NCBI GenBank assembly: GCA_041397365.1
Contig: JAWKWT010000008.1
Span: 203,938 to 267,937, forward strand
Direction: 5' to 3'
Source: P52-10 sp041397365
GTDB taxonomy: Bacteria; Pseudomonadota; Alphaproteobacteria; Rhizobiales; Xanthobacteraceae
DNA length: 64,000 nt
Part shown: positions 8,788 through 16,910 of the stretch, piece by piece
Layout of the letters: each line of letters begins with the position of its first letter
How positions within the stretch are numbered: the stretch's first letter is position 1
Position numbers and translations under genes: made by a program
The notes under the pieces: model-generated
What the model was told of the DNA's origin: nothing
Database searches by the model: none
The model's input: the letters and a program-made list of their open reading frames with translations, nothing else

Positions 8788-9759
8788 TCATTGCTGTGGA
8801 GGAACGAACGGCACGGGTGCGACGCTCTGGCGGCCGACCGAGCCGGAATTGGGAGGCGGCGCAATCCGCGTCGGCGCGCCGGCGGAGGGACGCGGAGCCT
8901 GCGGCGCTGATTGCTGCGACGGCTGCTGCTTCTTTACCGCCGCTGCCGGCGGGCGCCGTGCCGGGGTCGGTGTCGCGGCTGACGGCGCAGGCGTCGCCGA
9001 CGGCTCGGGCGTCATGATGCTGACGGAGGGGATCGACTCCGAGGTCGGATAGTCGACCGTGTTCGGCTTGCCGGTCGGCACATTGGCGGCCGCAGCCGCG
9101 GCGGCCGCCGGCATCTGCGCCGCATTCCAGGCGAGCGAATGGCGCGCGACCAGCGTGTCGTAGAGCTTGTCGCCGATATTGGCCTTGATCCGGCTCGGAT
9201 CGGAGAGCAGGCGGAAGAACGCGCAGTCCGCCGAACCGCAGCGCTCGCGCACGCTCAGCACCTGCGCCACCAGACCGAAGCGGTCGCGCTCGAGCGTCCG
9301 TTTCAGCAATTGCTGGTCGGGCGTCTGGCTGCGATGGCTGGCGTCGGCGGCGACCTGCGACATCTGCGCGGAGGCGTAAGAGAGCGCCGCGGCCGCGCTG
9401 TCGGGAGAAGCGAACACCGCATGTTCGCAGGCCGCCTCGACGCTTTCACCGGCCAGACCGTCAAGGCATGAGAGCGCAGGCAAGGCGGCAGTGCGCGCGG
9501 CCGGAGGCACACGGGCCTCGGCAATCGGTTCCATCGGACGCGCCGTCGGCGCCGCGCCGCGAACCGTGAGACTGGCGGCGATGCCGATCGCCAGCAGCGC
9601 GATGACCGCCAGCGCGCCATTGGCCATGGTCTTGTCGGCCCGCAGCAGCACGACCAGCACGACGAGCGCGAAGAATCCCGCCGCGATCAGCGTCGCCCAC
9701 ATCGGCATCGCGGGCGAGTGCCAGAGCTGGTCAAGCGTCGAAGCCCATCCCCAATTCAT
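8788..9759 (-). CDS. Hypothetical membrane-anchored protein with Pro/Ala-rich tail
   Basis: 323 aa from the ATG at 9759, chosen because a G-rich ribosome site (TGGGGGC) precedes it by about 8 bases and the protein then starts MNWGWASTLDQLWHS. Two adjacent hydrophobic segments at about residues 19-38 and 49-67 form a membrane hairpin. The middle region (residues 90-200) contains four or five Cys residues (ALSCLDGLAG, AACEHAVF, RERCGSADCAF) that could form disulfides, and the last 100 residues are a Pro/Ala/Gln-rich low-complexity tail. I do not recognise a family. Confidence 0.7.
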   Translation of the reverse strand: MNWGWASTLDQLWHSPAMPMWATLIAAGFFALVVLVVLLRADKTMANGALAVIALLAIGIAASLTVRGAAPTARPMEPIAEARVPPAARTAALPALSCLDGLAGESVEAACEHAVFASPDSAAAALSYASAQMSQVAADASHRSQTPDQQLLKRTLERDRFGLVAQVLSVRERCGSADCAFFRLLSDPSRIKANIGDKLYDTLVARHSLAWNAAQMPAAAAAAAANVPTGKPNTVDYPTSESIPSVSIMTPEPSATPAPSAATPTPARRPPAAAVKKQQPSQQSAPQAPRPSAGAPTRIAPPPNSGSVGRQSVAPVPFVPPQQ

Positions 9760-9935
9760 CGAAGTGCCCCCAAAGCAAACAATCGAGAGCAAAGCGACGG
9801 CCGCGACGTGTTCGCGCAGCCCTCAATTGCCCTACGAGTCGTGCGGCGCTCGTCCCCGGCCAGCGCGCCCATCCGCCGGCGAGGCTGGATCACGAACACG
9901 TCATCAATGGGGTGGGAACCGGAATTATAGGGCGA

Positions 9936-10127
9936 TCAGGCGACCTTGAGCTGGCTTTCCTTCGCAACGCGCTCGAACGCTTCGGTGGTGCTCTTGATGC
10001 GGTATTGGCAATCGTCGCCTTCGGTGGGCAGGAGACGGATCACCTCATAGGTTCCGCCGGCGGCAGGACGGGAGACATTGCTTGCGGTGAAGTAGACGGT
10101 TTCCCCAACCTTGTATTTATGTACCAA
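9936..10127 (-). CDS. Conserved small hypothetical protein (63 aa, TTG start)
   Basis: 63 aa starting LVHKYKVGETVYFTAS (first residue Met from TTG) and ending RVAKESQLKVA. A longer reading frame extends upstream, but the TTG at 10125-10127 has a perfect AAGGAG ribosome site 6 bases upstream and begins exactly at the well-structured part, so I take it as the start. Contents suggest a compact beta-rich protein (an SH3-like pattern: VGETVYF, GTYEVIRLLP, CQYRIKS). It looks like a small protein seen widely in Bradyrhizobiaceae, with no known function. Confidence 0.75.
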   Translation of the reverse strand: MVHKYKVGETVYFTASNVSRPAAGGTYEVIRLLPTEGDDCQYRIKSTTEAFERVAKESQLKVA

Positions 10128-10133
10128 CGCCTT

Positions 10134-10139
10134 CTCCTT
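10134..10139 (-). promoter_or_regulatory. Shine-Dalgarno site deciding a TTG start
   Basis: AAGGAG on the minus strand, 6 bases before the TTG start at 10127. It is the strongest ribosome-binding site I see in the first 15 kb and decides the short form of the 63-aa protein over the longer open frame. Confidence 0.75.
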
Positions 10140-10362
10140 AACGCTTACGCCAAACGCCAACCAGACCTGACGGACTGCGCGCTTTCGGCCGAACAGGGTT
10201 GGAATGTAGCACGCTGGGACACATTTTGGCCAGCTTTTATAAGCGCCCCAACGAAGCAATAAATATAAACTATATCAGCAACTTAGTTGATTTTGTCGCA
10301 GGCCCGGAAACGATCCCATTTCGACCCTTCCAGGAAGGAACCGGACGGGGCGCGAAAGCCTC

Positions 10363-11019
10363 CTATTCTTGCTCGAAACGCTCGATCATCCACTCTTCCC
10401 GCAAGGCGGCCTCGGTCCATTCGCAAAACGGCGCGAACGCCTGCATCGTCCGCATGTAGTCGGCGGCAGCGCCACCCAGTTCCACGCCGTAGGTCGCGAA
10501 GCGGTGGATCACCGGCGCATACATCGCGTCCGCCCCGGTGAACGCCCCGAACAGGAACGGACCGGCCGAGGCATGGCTGTCCCGGCATTGCGTCCATATC
10601 TCGCCGATGCGCGCGACATTGGCGAGTGCGTCGGCAGAGAGCTGCTTCTTGACCGGCTTGCGGTGGATGTTCATCGAACATTCGTTCCGCAGCGGCATGA
10701 AGCCGGAATGCATTTCCGCCGAGATGGAGCGCGCGTGCGCGCGAGACGCCGGCTCGCGCGGCCAGATCGCCTTGTCCGGAAAGCGCTCCGCCAGATATTC
10801 GATGATCGCCAGCGAATCCCACACCGGGATCGCGCCGTCGATCAGGATCGGCACCTTCCCGGCCGGCGAGTAGTTCAGGATGCGCTGCTTGTCGGCGTCG
10901 CCCGTATAGAGCGGGATCAGTACTTCCTCGAACGGAATACCGGCGGCCTTCAGCATCATCCATGGCCGCATCGACCAGGACGAATAGTTCTTGTTGCCGA
11001 TCACCAGCGTCAACGCCAT
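10363..11019 (-). CDS. Glutathione S-transferase family protein
   Basis: 218 aa. The N-terminal thioredoxin-like domain shows NKNYSSWSMRPW with the Ser/Tyr residues that activate glutathione, the cis-Pro strand GKVPILIDG, and the VWDSLAIIEYLAE segment that binds the gamma-glutamyl group; the rest is the all-helical GST C-domain. The ATG at 11019 is chosen since GSTs of this type start just before LTLVIGNKNYSSW; an upstream extension reads through a palindromic repeat and is not real coding sequence. Substrate unknown. Confidence 0.9.
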   Translation of the reverse strand: MALTLVIGNKNYSSWSMRPWMMLKAAGIPFEEVLIPLYTGDADKQRILNYSPAGKVPILIDGAIPVWDSLAIIEYLAERFPDKAIWPREPASRAHARSISAEMHSGFMPLRNECSMNIHRKPVKKQLSADALANVARIGEIWTQCRDSHASAGPFLFGAFTGADAMYAPVIHRFATYGVELGGAAADYMRTMQAFAPFCEWTEAALREEWMIERFEQE

Positions 11020-11044
11020 CTCGCACCGCCTCTTGCATTTGTTC

Positions 11045-11092
11045 GAGCATGATCTTGTCCGAAAACCGGTTTCCACTTTCGGGATCATGCTC
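11045..11092. repeat. Palindromic repeat family 1, copy A
   Basis: 48-base palindromic element. Perfect 10-base outer arms (GAGCATGATC / GATCATGCTC), an inner stem from CCGAAA-type arms and a central ACCGGT. It lies 25 bases upstream of the GST start codon. Six copies occur in the window (see also 11479, 24001, 41076, 57602, 61329). Confidence 0.85.
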
Positions 11093-11184
11093 AACGTACG
11101 GCAACTTACGCGAAGTGCGCAGCCCGCGCCAAGCGGAGCGATCCTCGCCTTGCGCTTCCCCGGCCGATCCGGCAAGTCAGCCGC

Positions 11185-11460
11185 ATGCTTGCACACGATT
11201 CGACCAACACACCTGCCCCGCCGCTTGAGTCAGCCTTGCTGGAGACGCTGGCGAAGTCCGCCGGGAAGACGCTGAGCGCGCCGGAGATCGCGCAGGTGCT
11301 CTCGCCGGACGCCGGCTGGCATGACCTGATCGCGCCGAGCCGGAGCGCGGCGATAAAACTCGCGAATGACGGACGGCTGGTGATCTACCGCAAGGGCAAG
11401 CCGGTCGATCCGAACGATTTCCGCGGCGTCTATCGCCTTGGCCTGCCGCGTCAGGACTGA
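11185..11460 (+). CDS. DUF3253 domain-containing protein
   Basis: 91 aa. Helical N-terminal part (LLETLAKSAGKTLSAPEIAQVL) and a C-terminal wing-like part (RLVIYRKGKPVDPNDFRGVYRL), the pattern of DUF3253, which resembles a small winged-helix domain. No DNA-binding role has been shown to my knowledge. Divergent from the GST gene, with palindromic repeat copies A and B on either side of the region. Confidence 0.8.
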   Translation: MLAHDSTNTPAPPLESALLETLAKSAGKTLSAPEIAQVLSPDAGWHDLIAPSRSAAIKLANDGRLVIYRKGKPVDPNDFRGVYRLGLPRQD

Positions 11461-11478
11461 GCGCGGGGTTTAAGCTGC

Positions 11479-11527
11479 GAGCATGATCTGATCCGAAAAC
11501 CGGTTCCCACTTTTCGGGATCATGCTC
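11479..11527. repeat. Palindromic repeat family 1, copy B (contains a stop codon)
   Basis: 49-base element GAGCATGATC...GATCATGCTC with intact inner stem CCGAAAA/TTTTCGG. The stop codon of the YdcF gene (TGA on the minus strand, 11520-11522) falls inside the element, so the last codons of that gene are repeat-derived. Confidence 0.85.
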
Positions 11528-12320
11528 GGGGTTTCGGCAGCAATTCGCTGCTGCGTCCGGTCAGCCAATAGACCAAGAGGCCACTCCATTCGTGGATCGC
11601 GACATCGGCACGCGCAAGGCCGCCGCTCAGGCGGCGAAACGGCAATGCGGCGTCCTGCCATCCGCGCGTGCGCCAATCGACCGGATAGGCTTCGACATCG
11701 AATCCGGCCGCACGGAACGCGCCGATCGATCGCGGCATGTGAAAGGCTGAGGTGACGAGCAGCCAGCGCTGGCCGGCGACGGGTTTTACGAGCTCGCGCG
11801 TGTTCACGGCGTTCTCATAGGTCGTGCGCGAGGTTTCCTCGAACAGGAACCGCTCGCCGGTCAGGCCGAAGGCGGCCAGCACCGATCGCGCCCATGGCGC
11901 TTCGGCTTCGGAATTCATCAGCAGATTGCCGCTGCCGCCCGAAAAGACGATCCTGGCCTGCGGATATTTCCGCGCGAGGTCGAGCATCGCCAGCACCCGC
12001 TCGGCGGACGAATCCAGTTCGACCGCCGAGCGCACCGCCGACACTTCGGAATCGATCGCGCCACCCAGAACGATGACGCCGTAGGGCGCGCCCCGTCCCT
12101 CCTGCCAGGCCGGAAACCGTTCGGTCAACGTCAGCAGCAGCACGTTGGAGAGCGGCGAGAAGCCGACAATCGCGAACAGCAGCACGCTGGCGACGAGCAG
12201 CCCGCGCGCCAGACGCTGCCAGCGCGTCAGCAGCAGACAAACGCCAGCAAGCGCCGCGACGATGAGCAGGTTCGACGGAACGGAGAGAAAGCCGAGAATT
12301 TTCGAGGCCAGAAAGAACAT
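11520..12320 (-). CDS. YdcF family (DUF218, SanA/ElyC-like) membrane protein
   Basis: 266 aa. Two N-terminal transmembrane helices (ILGFLSVPSNLLIVAALAG and LARGLLVASVLLFAIVGF) precede a DUF218 domain whose core motifs are VIVLGGAID, IVFSGGSGNL, ETSRTTYENAV and LLVTSAFHMPRS. E. coli ElyC and SanA of this family affect peptidoglycan or undecaprenyl-lipid handling and envelope barrier function. The start at 12320 gives MFFLASKILGF, typical for the family; the longer frame upstream has no membrane logic. The gene ends inside palindromic repeat copy B. Confidence 0.88.
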   Translation of the reverse strand: MFFLASKILGFLSVPSNLLIVAALAGVCLLLTRWQRLARGLLVASVLLFAIVGFSPLSNVLLLTLTERFPAWQEGRGAPYGVIVLGGAIDSEVSAVRSAVELDSSAERVLAMLDLARKYPQARIVFSGGSGNLLMNSEAEAPWARSVLAAFGLTGERFLFEETSRTTYENAVNTRELVKPVAGQRWLLVTSAFHMPRSIGAFRAAGFDVEAYPVDWRTRGWQDAALPFRRLSGGLARADVAIHEWSGLLVYWLTGRSSELLPKPRA

Positions 12321-12360
12321 TCGCAACTCGTGGGGATAGTGCTGGGAACAGCCGCACCGA

Positions 12361-13146
12361 TCAGCCGCCGGCTCCCCGTCCCGCGATGGCCGAGATCGCC
12401 GCCATGTCCGCATCGCTCAGGTGAAAATCGATGTCGAGATTTTCCTGTAGCCGCTCGATCTTCGAAGTGCGCGGGATCGCCGAAATATCCTGCTGCACCA
12501 GCCAGCGCAACGACACCTGCGCCGCCGTTCGGCCATAGGCCCGCGCGATCCGCAGAAGCTCCGCATCATCCGCCACGCGCCCCTTGGCGATCGGCGTGTA
12601 GGCCACCGGCACGAGGCCGAATTTGCGGCAGGCGGCCAGCGTCGCCGATTGATCGAGATACGGGTTGAGGTGCATCTGGTTACAGGACAACGGCTCGGCA
12701 CAGAGCGAAACCGCCTCCGTCACCAGAGCGGCATCGAAATTCGAGACACCGATATGCCGCGCCATTCCCGCCTGCTTGACCTGCGCCAGCGCGCCCAGCG
12801 TCTCGACAAGCGGCACGCGGTCGCTCGGCCAGTGCAGCAGCAAGAGATCGACCTCGCTCATGCGCAGCTTTACCAGGCTCTCCTTCGCAGAGCGGATCAG
12901 ATCGTGCGGGGCGAAATGCGTCGGCCAGACCTTGGTCGTCACGAATATTTCGTCGCGCGGCACGCCGGAGGCGCGCAGCCCCTCGCCGACCTCGCGTTCG
13001 TTCTCATACATCTGCGCGGTGTCGATGTGGCGATAGCCGAGCCGCAGCGCCTGCTCGACGATGCGCGCGCAAGTCCGCCCGCGCAATTCCCATGTGCCGA
13101 GCCCGATCGCCGGAATGCGAAAGCCGTTCGCCTCGATCAGCTTCAT
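12361..13146 (-). CDS. Aldo/keto reductase
   Basis: 261 aa, about the length of bacterial DkgA/DkgB-like reductases. The catalytic tetrad is visible: Asp and Tyr in DTAQMYENE, Lys in VTTKVWP and His in LLLHWPSD. The NADPH-binding end is IPRTSKIERLQENLDI. Residues RHIGVSNF and the TPIAKGR strand match family signatures. It lies 40 bases upstream of the YdcF gene on the same strand. The natural carbonyl substrate is unknown; 2,5-diketo-gluconate or methylglyoxal reduction is possible by family. Confidence 0.92.
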   Translation of the reverse strand: MKLIEANGFRIPAIGLGTWELRGRTCARIVEQALRLGYRHIDTAQMYENEREVGEGLRASGVPRDEIFVTTKVWPTHFAPHDLIRSAKESLVKLRMSEVDLLLLHWPSDRVPLVETLGALAQVKQAGMARHIGVSNFDAALVTEAVSLCAEPLSCNQMHLNPYLDQSATLAACRKFGLVPVAYTPIAKGRVADDAELLRIARAYGRTAAQVSLRWLVQQDISAIPRTSKIERLQENLDIDFHLSDADMAAISAIAGRGAGG

Positions 13147-13215
13147 GTCGACGTCTCCAGCCGAATGAACAAATGGTGGAGCGGGTATGGTTAAGCGAAG
13201 CTTAAGTGCAAAAAA

Positions 13216-14646
13216 TCAGAGCCCGAACCACAGCGTGGCGATGCTGAGGAACGAGAGGAAGCCGACGACATCGGTGACGGTCGTCACGAACGGCCCTGAT
13301 GACACCGCCGGATCGGCCCCCATCCGGTCGAGCAACAGCGGAATCACGAGGCCGCCGAACGCCGCGCTCACCAGCACCGTGATGAGCGCCAGTCCGATCA
13401 CAGGACCGAGCTGCACGATATTGAAAGCGATGGCGGCGATCGTGCCGAGGATGATGGCGAAGCCGAGACCGTTCAGCGCGCCGACGAGCAATTCGCGCCG
13501 AAGAACGCGAATGCTGTTGGCGCGGCCGAGTTCGCGCGTTGCGAGCGCGCGCACCGCGACCGTCATGGTTTGTGTGCCCGCATTGCCGCCCATGCTGGCG
13601 ACCACCGGCATCAGCACGGCGAGCGCCACCATTTTCTCAAGCGAGTGCGCGAACCTGCTGATGACGAAGGCCGAAAGGCAGGCCGTCAGCATGTTCACGA
13701 ACAGCCACGGAAAGCGGCCCTTGGCGATGGTCCACACCGTGTCGGACAGTTCTTCGTCGGTGTTCACGCCGCCGAGCGCCTTGATGTCCTCCTCCGCCTC
13801 CTCCTCGATGACGTCGACCACGTCGTCGATGGTGATGACGCCGACAAGCTTTTCGTCCTGATCGACGACGGGGGCCGCGACGAGATTGTACTTGCCGAAC
13901 AGCCGCGCGACCTCCTCCTGATCGTCGGTGGCGCGCACGCGGCGGCGCTCCTCCTCCATCAGCTCGGCGATCGGCACCGGCCGGCGCGAGCGCATCATCC
14001 GGTCGAGCGGGATCGCGCCGCGCAGCCGCTGCTCTCCGTCAACCGCATAGATTTCGTAAAAGCGATCCGGCAGATCGGGCGTGTCGCGCATGTAGTCGAT
14101 CGTCTGGCCGACGCTCCAGTCCGGCGGCACTGCGATGAAGTCCGTCTGCATGCGCCGGCCGGCGGAATTTTCCGGATACAGCAGCCCCTGCACGATCGGC
14201 GCGCGCTCGGACGCCGGCAGCATGTCCAGGATTTCTTCCTGGCTTTCCTCCGGCAGATCCTCGATCAGTTCGACCGCGTCGTCCGATTCGAGTTCCCGCA
14301 AGCCTTCGGCCACGGTCTCGGGCGACAGTTCCTCAAGGATTTCCTCGCGGACGCTCTCGTCCACTTCGTTCAGCGCGGCGAAGTCGAAATCGCGGCCCGC
14401 CAGTTCGATCAGCCGCAGGCGGATGTCCGGATCGAGCGCCTCGATCAGATCGCCGAGATCGGCCTCGTGCAGTTCCGTCACCACCGCGCGCAGAAGCGGC
14501 GCCTCGGCGGCCTCGACGCATCGGGTGATTTCCACGACGAAGGCTTCGCGGACTGCCCCCTCGTCGTCCCGCATCGGCACGCGCGCCAGAAAAGCCTCGC
14601 CCTCGCTCAGGGCCGCCACGTCAGCCTGATCCTGATTGCCGGCCAT
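13216..14646 (-). CDS. mgtE: Magnesium transporter MgtE
   Basis: 476 aa. The layout is the classical one: acidic N-domain of helical repeats (residues 35-145, for example ALDPDIRLRLIELAGR), tandem CBS domains (about 150-275, ending VGVITIDDVVDVIEEEAEED), then five membrane helices (about 295-476) with the selectivity signature VVASMGGNAGTQTM. MgtE is a Mg2+ channel gated closed when Mg2+ fills the acidic N/CBS interface. No Mg-sensing leader RNA is recognisable upstream (14647-14856). Divergent from the GNAT gene. Confidence 0.96.
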   Translation of the reverse strand: MAGNQDQADVAALSEGEAFLARVPMRDDEGAVREAFVVEITRCVEAAEAPLLRAVVTELHEADLGDLIEALDPDIRLRLIELAGRDFDFAALNEVDESVREEILEELSPETVAEGLRELESDDAVELIEDLPEESQEEILDMLPASERAPIVQGLLYPENSAGRRMQTDFIAVPPDWSVGQTIDYMRDTPDLPDRFYEIYAVDGEQRLRGAIPLDRMMRSRRPVPIAELMEEERRRVRATDDQEEVARLFGKYNLVAAPVVDQDEKLVGVITIDDVVDVIEEEAEEDIKALGGVNTDEELSDTVWTIAKGRFPWLFVNMLTACLSAFVISRFAHSLEKMVALAVLMPVVASMGGNAGTQTMTVAVRALATRELGRANSIRVLRRELLVGALNGLGFAIILGTIAAIAFNIVQLGPVIGLALITVLVSAAFGGLVIPLLLDRMGADPAVSSGPFVTTVTDVVGFLSFLSIATLWFGL

Positions 14647-14856
14647 GCCAACGTGTCCTGAAAACGGATTGCCCGCTGGCCTTAGCCAATCGCCGCGTCG
14701 GATGGCAACCCAAAAGTCCGCCGCAGGTTTCGTTTCACCTTGATTTGCGATGTGCCGATCTCATGGGTGCCGGTCGCCTGCACGGGCGTGCGGCCACCGC
14801 TGCGAAGCGCCGATCGCGGGCTTCAAAAACCGATACGCACACCATAAGATTTTGCG

Positions 14857-15360
14857 ATGATCCATTCTCCTGTCTGGCGGCCGATGCATCCGGAAGACCT
14901 GCCGGCGGTCATGGAAATTGCCGCTCGGGTGCATCCGAACTTTCCGGAAGACATCGCCGTGTTTGCGGAGCGGCAGCGGCTCTACCCTGCGGGAACGCAT
15001 CTGCTGCATGGTAACGACACCGCATGCGGCTATCTCGTCAGCCACCCTTGGCATTCGGGCGCGCCGCCTGCCCTGAACAGCCTGCTGCATCGTCTTCCGC
15101 CAAGCGCCGACACGTTCTATCTGCACGATCTCGCGCTGCTCCCTGCCGGACGCGGCACGGGCGCAGCCCGGACGATTGTCAATTCTATGCTGAAACACGC
15201 GCGCGGAGCCGGCTTTTCCAGCGCCCGCCTGATGGCGGTCAACGGATCGGTGCCGTTCTGGGAGCATTTGGGTTTTGTCGTCGAGGACAGCGTGCAGGCT
15301 GCGGACGGCGGCGGCAGTTATGGCGAGGACGCCCGCATGATGGCGCTGCCACTGGACTGA
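14857..15360 (+). CDS. GNAT family N-acetyltransferase
   Basis: 167 aa. GNAT fold signs: YLHDLALLPAGRGTGAARTIV contains the acetyl-CoA pyrophosphate loop (R-G-T-G-A), and ARLMAVNGSVPFWEHLGF carries the N-x-x-x-x-x-x-x-x-GF pattern of the C-terminal strand. No acceptor can be deduced; RimI-like or small-molecule acetylation are both possible. It stands alone between mgtE and tRNA-Leu. Confidence 0.88.
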   Translation: MIHSPVWRPMHPEDLPAVMEIAARVHPNFPEDIAVFAERQRLYPAGTHLLHGNDTACGYLVSHPWHSGAPPALNSLLHRLPPSADTFYLHDLALLPAGRGTGAARTIVNSMLKHARGAGFSSARLMAVNGSVPFWEHLGFVVEDSVQAADGGGSYGEDARMMALPLD

Positions 15361-15553
15361 GAGCCATCCGCGCCGGAATACGATTCGGCCGATTTCGGCC
15401 TGTGCCGGCGCCCTGTCGAGAAGGACGGCATTAACGCTCCGATGCAGTCTTCGGCGGCAGACGACATCGCGAGCCGTCCGGCGCGAATTCCAGGCGGCAT
15501 GGGCCCGCGTCCAGCAACCGACCCAAGCCCTTGATTCAGTTTGAGTTTTGAAT

Positions 15554-15638
15554 TGGTGCGGCCGAGAGGACTCGAACCTCCACGAGTTGCCCCACTAGCA
15601 CCTCAAGCTAGCGCGTCTACCAATTCCGCCACGGCCGC
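15554..15638 (-). tRNA. tRNA-Leu(GAG)
   Basis: 85-base class II tRNA with an encoded 3' CCA. Acceptor GCGGCCG pairs with CGGCCGC, D-arm GCGGAATTGGTAGACGC, anticodon stem CTAGC/GCTAG with loop TTGAGGT giving anticodon GAG, a short variable arm, and T-loop GGTTCGAGTCC. All stems are perfect. Confidence 0.96.
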
Positions 15639-15731
15639 ATGGGAAGGCACCAAATCAAGAAAGGGACCGGTGCCCGAGCAACGCGGCCCATGTAACAAAT
15701 CGGCATTGGGGGGACAAGAGCCGGATACGAA

Positions 15732-15974
15732 CTATCGCTGGCCGGTCTGGCGCGGCAGCATGCGCTTGACTTCGACCCCGATCCGGTTGCGGTTCACGAC
15801 CACCGAGCCGCTGGCGATCGGCAGGTTGTTGGCGAGAACCTTCACCTCATCCTGTTCGGTGGTGTCGAGTTCGATGATCGCGCCGCGGCTGAGCCGCAGA
15901 ACCTGATGCACCGGCATCGAGGTGGTGCCCAGCACCACCATCAGATCGACGGAAATCTTGTCGAGCGTCGACAC
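15732..15974 (-). CDS. fliN: FliN-like SpoA-domain protein
   Basis: 80 aa (GTG start), a single SpoA (FliN C-terminal) domain: LMVVLGTTSMPVHQVLRLSRG followed by LLANNL-like KVLANNLPIASG and VVVNRNRIGVEV, the hallmark of FliN/FliM C-ring proteins and type III secretion sorting-platform proteins. It lacks the N-terminal extension of typical FliN (110-150 aa). No flagellar genes adjoin it; its neighbours are tRNA-Leu and lipB. It could be a true C-ring FliN encoded apart, or a paralogue with another role. Confidence 0.82.
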   Translation of the reverse strand: MSTLDKISVDLMVVLGTTSMPVHQVLRLSRGAIIELDTTEQDEVKVLANNLPIASGSVVVNRNRIGVEVKRMLPRQTGQR

Positions 15975-16021
15975 GCCAACTCCCAGGAACTTTCAGGCCG
16001 CAGCATGCTGCGAGACTCAAA

Positions 16022-16750
16022 ATGAATGCTGAAGCGAGGTCACCACGGTATGGTGAACCAATGGTTAACACCCGCGACACCCTCGATCTGACGCTGGCCC
16101 GACGCGACGGCGGCCCGCCGCCGGAATGGCGCATCGCTGACGCGCCCGTCTCCTATGAGGCGGCCGTCGCCGCCATGGACGAACGGGCGGCCGCGATCGC
16201 CGAAGGCGTGGCCGGCGAACTCGTCTGGCTGCTGGAGCATCCGCCGCTCTACACCGCCGGCACCAGCGCGCGCGAGGCCGACCTGCGCGGCCCGCGTTTT
16301 CCGGTGTTTCAGACGGGACGGGGCGGGCAGCTCACCTATCACGGCCCCGGCCAGCGCGTGGCCTATGCGATGCTGGATCTGAAGCAACGGCGGCAGGACG
16401 TCCGCGCCTATGTCGCGGCGCTGGAGGAATGGATCATCCGCACGCTCGACGCCTTCAACGTGCGCGGGCTGCGGCGCGAGGATCGCGTCGGCGTCTGGGT
16501 GGCGCGGCCCGACAAGGGCGACGGCTACGAGGACAAGATCGCCGCCATCGGCGTGCGGCTGAAGCGCTGGGTGTCGCTGCATGGCATCGCGATCAATCTA
16601 GAGCCGGAGCTGTCGCATTTCGACGGCATCGTCCCCTGCGGCGTCAGCGATCCGCGCTTTGGCGTGACGAGTCTCGTCGATCTCGGCCTGCCGGTGACGA
16701 TGCATGACCTCGACGTCGCGCTGACGCGCGCGTTTGATGAGGTGTTTTGA
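16022..16750 (+). CDS. lipB: Lipoyl(octanoyl) transferase
   Basis: 242 aa. Moves octanoate from acyl-carrier protein to lipoyl domains of 2-oxoacid dehydrogenases and the glycine cleavage system. Motifs: LLEHPPLYTAGTSA, GRGGQLTYHGPGQ (the RGGxxTYHGPGQ signature), the catalytic Lys in KIAAIGVRL, and the Cys of GIVPCGVSD. The start at 16022 is the longest; an ATG at 16061 (MVNTRDTLDL) is an equally good alternative. Convergent with the oxaloacetate decarboxylase-like gene, with hairpins in between. Confidence 0.95.
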   Translation: MNAEARSPRYGEPMVNTRDTLDLTLARRDGGPPPEWRIADAPVSYEAAVAAMDERAAAIAEGVAGELVWLLEHPPLYTAGTSAREADLRGPRFPVFQTGRGGQLTYHGPGQRVAYAMLDLKQRRQDVRAYVAALEEWIIRTLDAFNVRGLRREDRVGVWVARPDKGDGYEDKIAAIGVRLKRWVSLHGIAINLEPELSHFDGIVPCGVSDPRFGVTSLVDLGLPVTMHDLDVALTRAFDEVF

Positions 16751-16818
16751 TAGGATCCGTTTTTGACGGTTTGCTTGAGACGACATCAGCAGCCCCTCGT
16801 GCCCGGCGTTATGCCTGG

Positions 16819-16858
16819 CATCCACGTCTTTGGTCTTTCGGCAAGAAAGACGTGGATG
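16819..16858. terminator. Perfect 13-bp inverted repeat between convergent genes
   Basis: CATCCACGTCTTT (16819-16831) is the exact reverse complement of AAAGACGTGGATG (16846-16858), with a 14-base loop. It abuts the family 2 hairpin at 16856. It lies between the ends of lipB and the convergent oxaloacetate decarboxylase-like gene, so it may act as a bidirectional terminator or an mRNA 3' end barrier, although it lacks a U tract. Confidence 0.6.
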
Positions 16859-16878
16859 GCCGGGACAAGCCCGGCCAT
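16856..16878. repeat. Palindromic repeat family 2, copy 1
   Basis: ATGGCCGGG-ACAAG-CCCGGCCAT, 9-base perfect arms with a 5-base loop. The same sequence recurs at 30402-30424 and, with one base missing, at 37317-37340; all three sit downstream of gene 3' ends. Confidence 0.8.
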
Positions 16879-16910
16879 GACGAAAAGAGCATCTCTAATT
16901 CTGAAGCCGC

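Noticed and set aside
14647..14856. Mg2+ riboswitch before mgtE
   Set aside because: No M-box or mgtA-like conserved pattern recognised in the divergent spacer.
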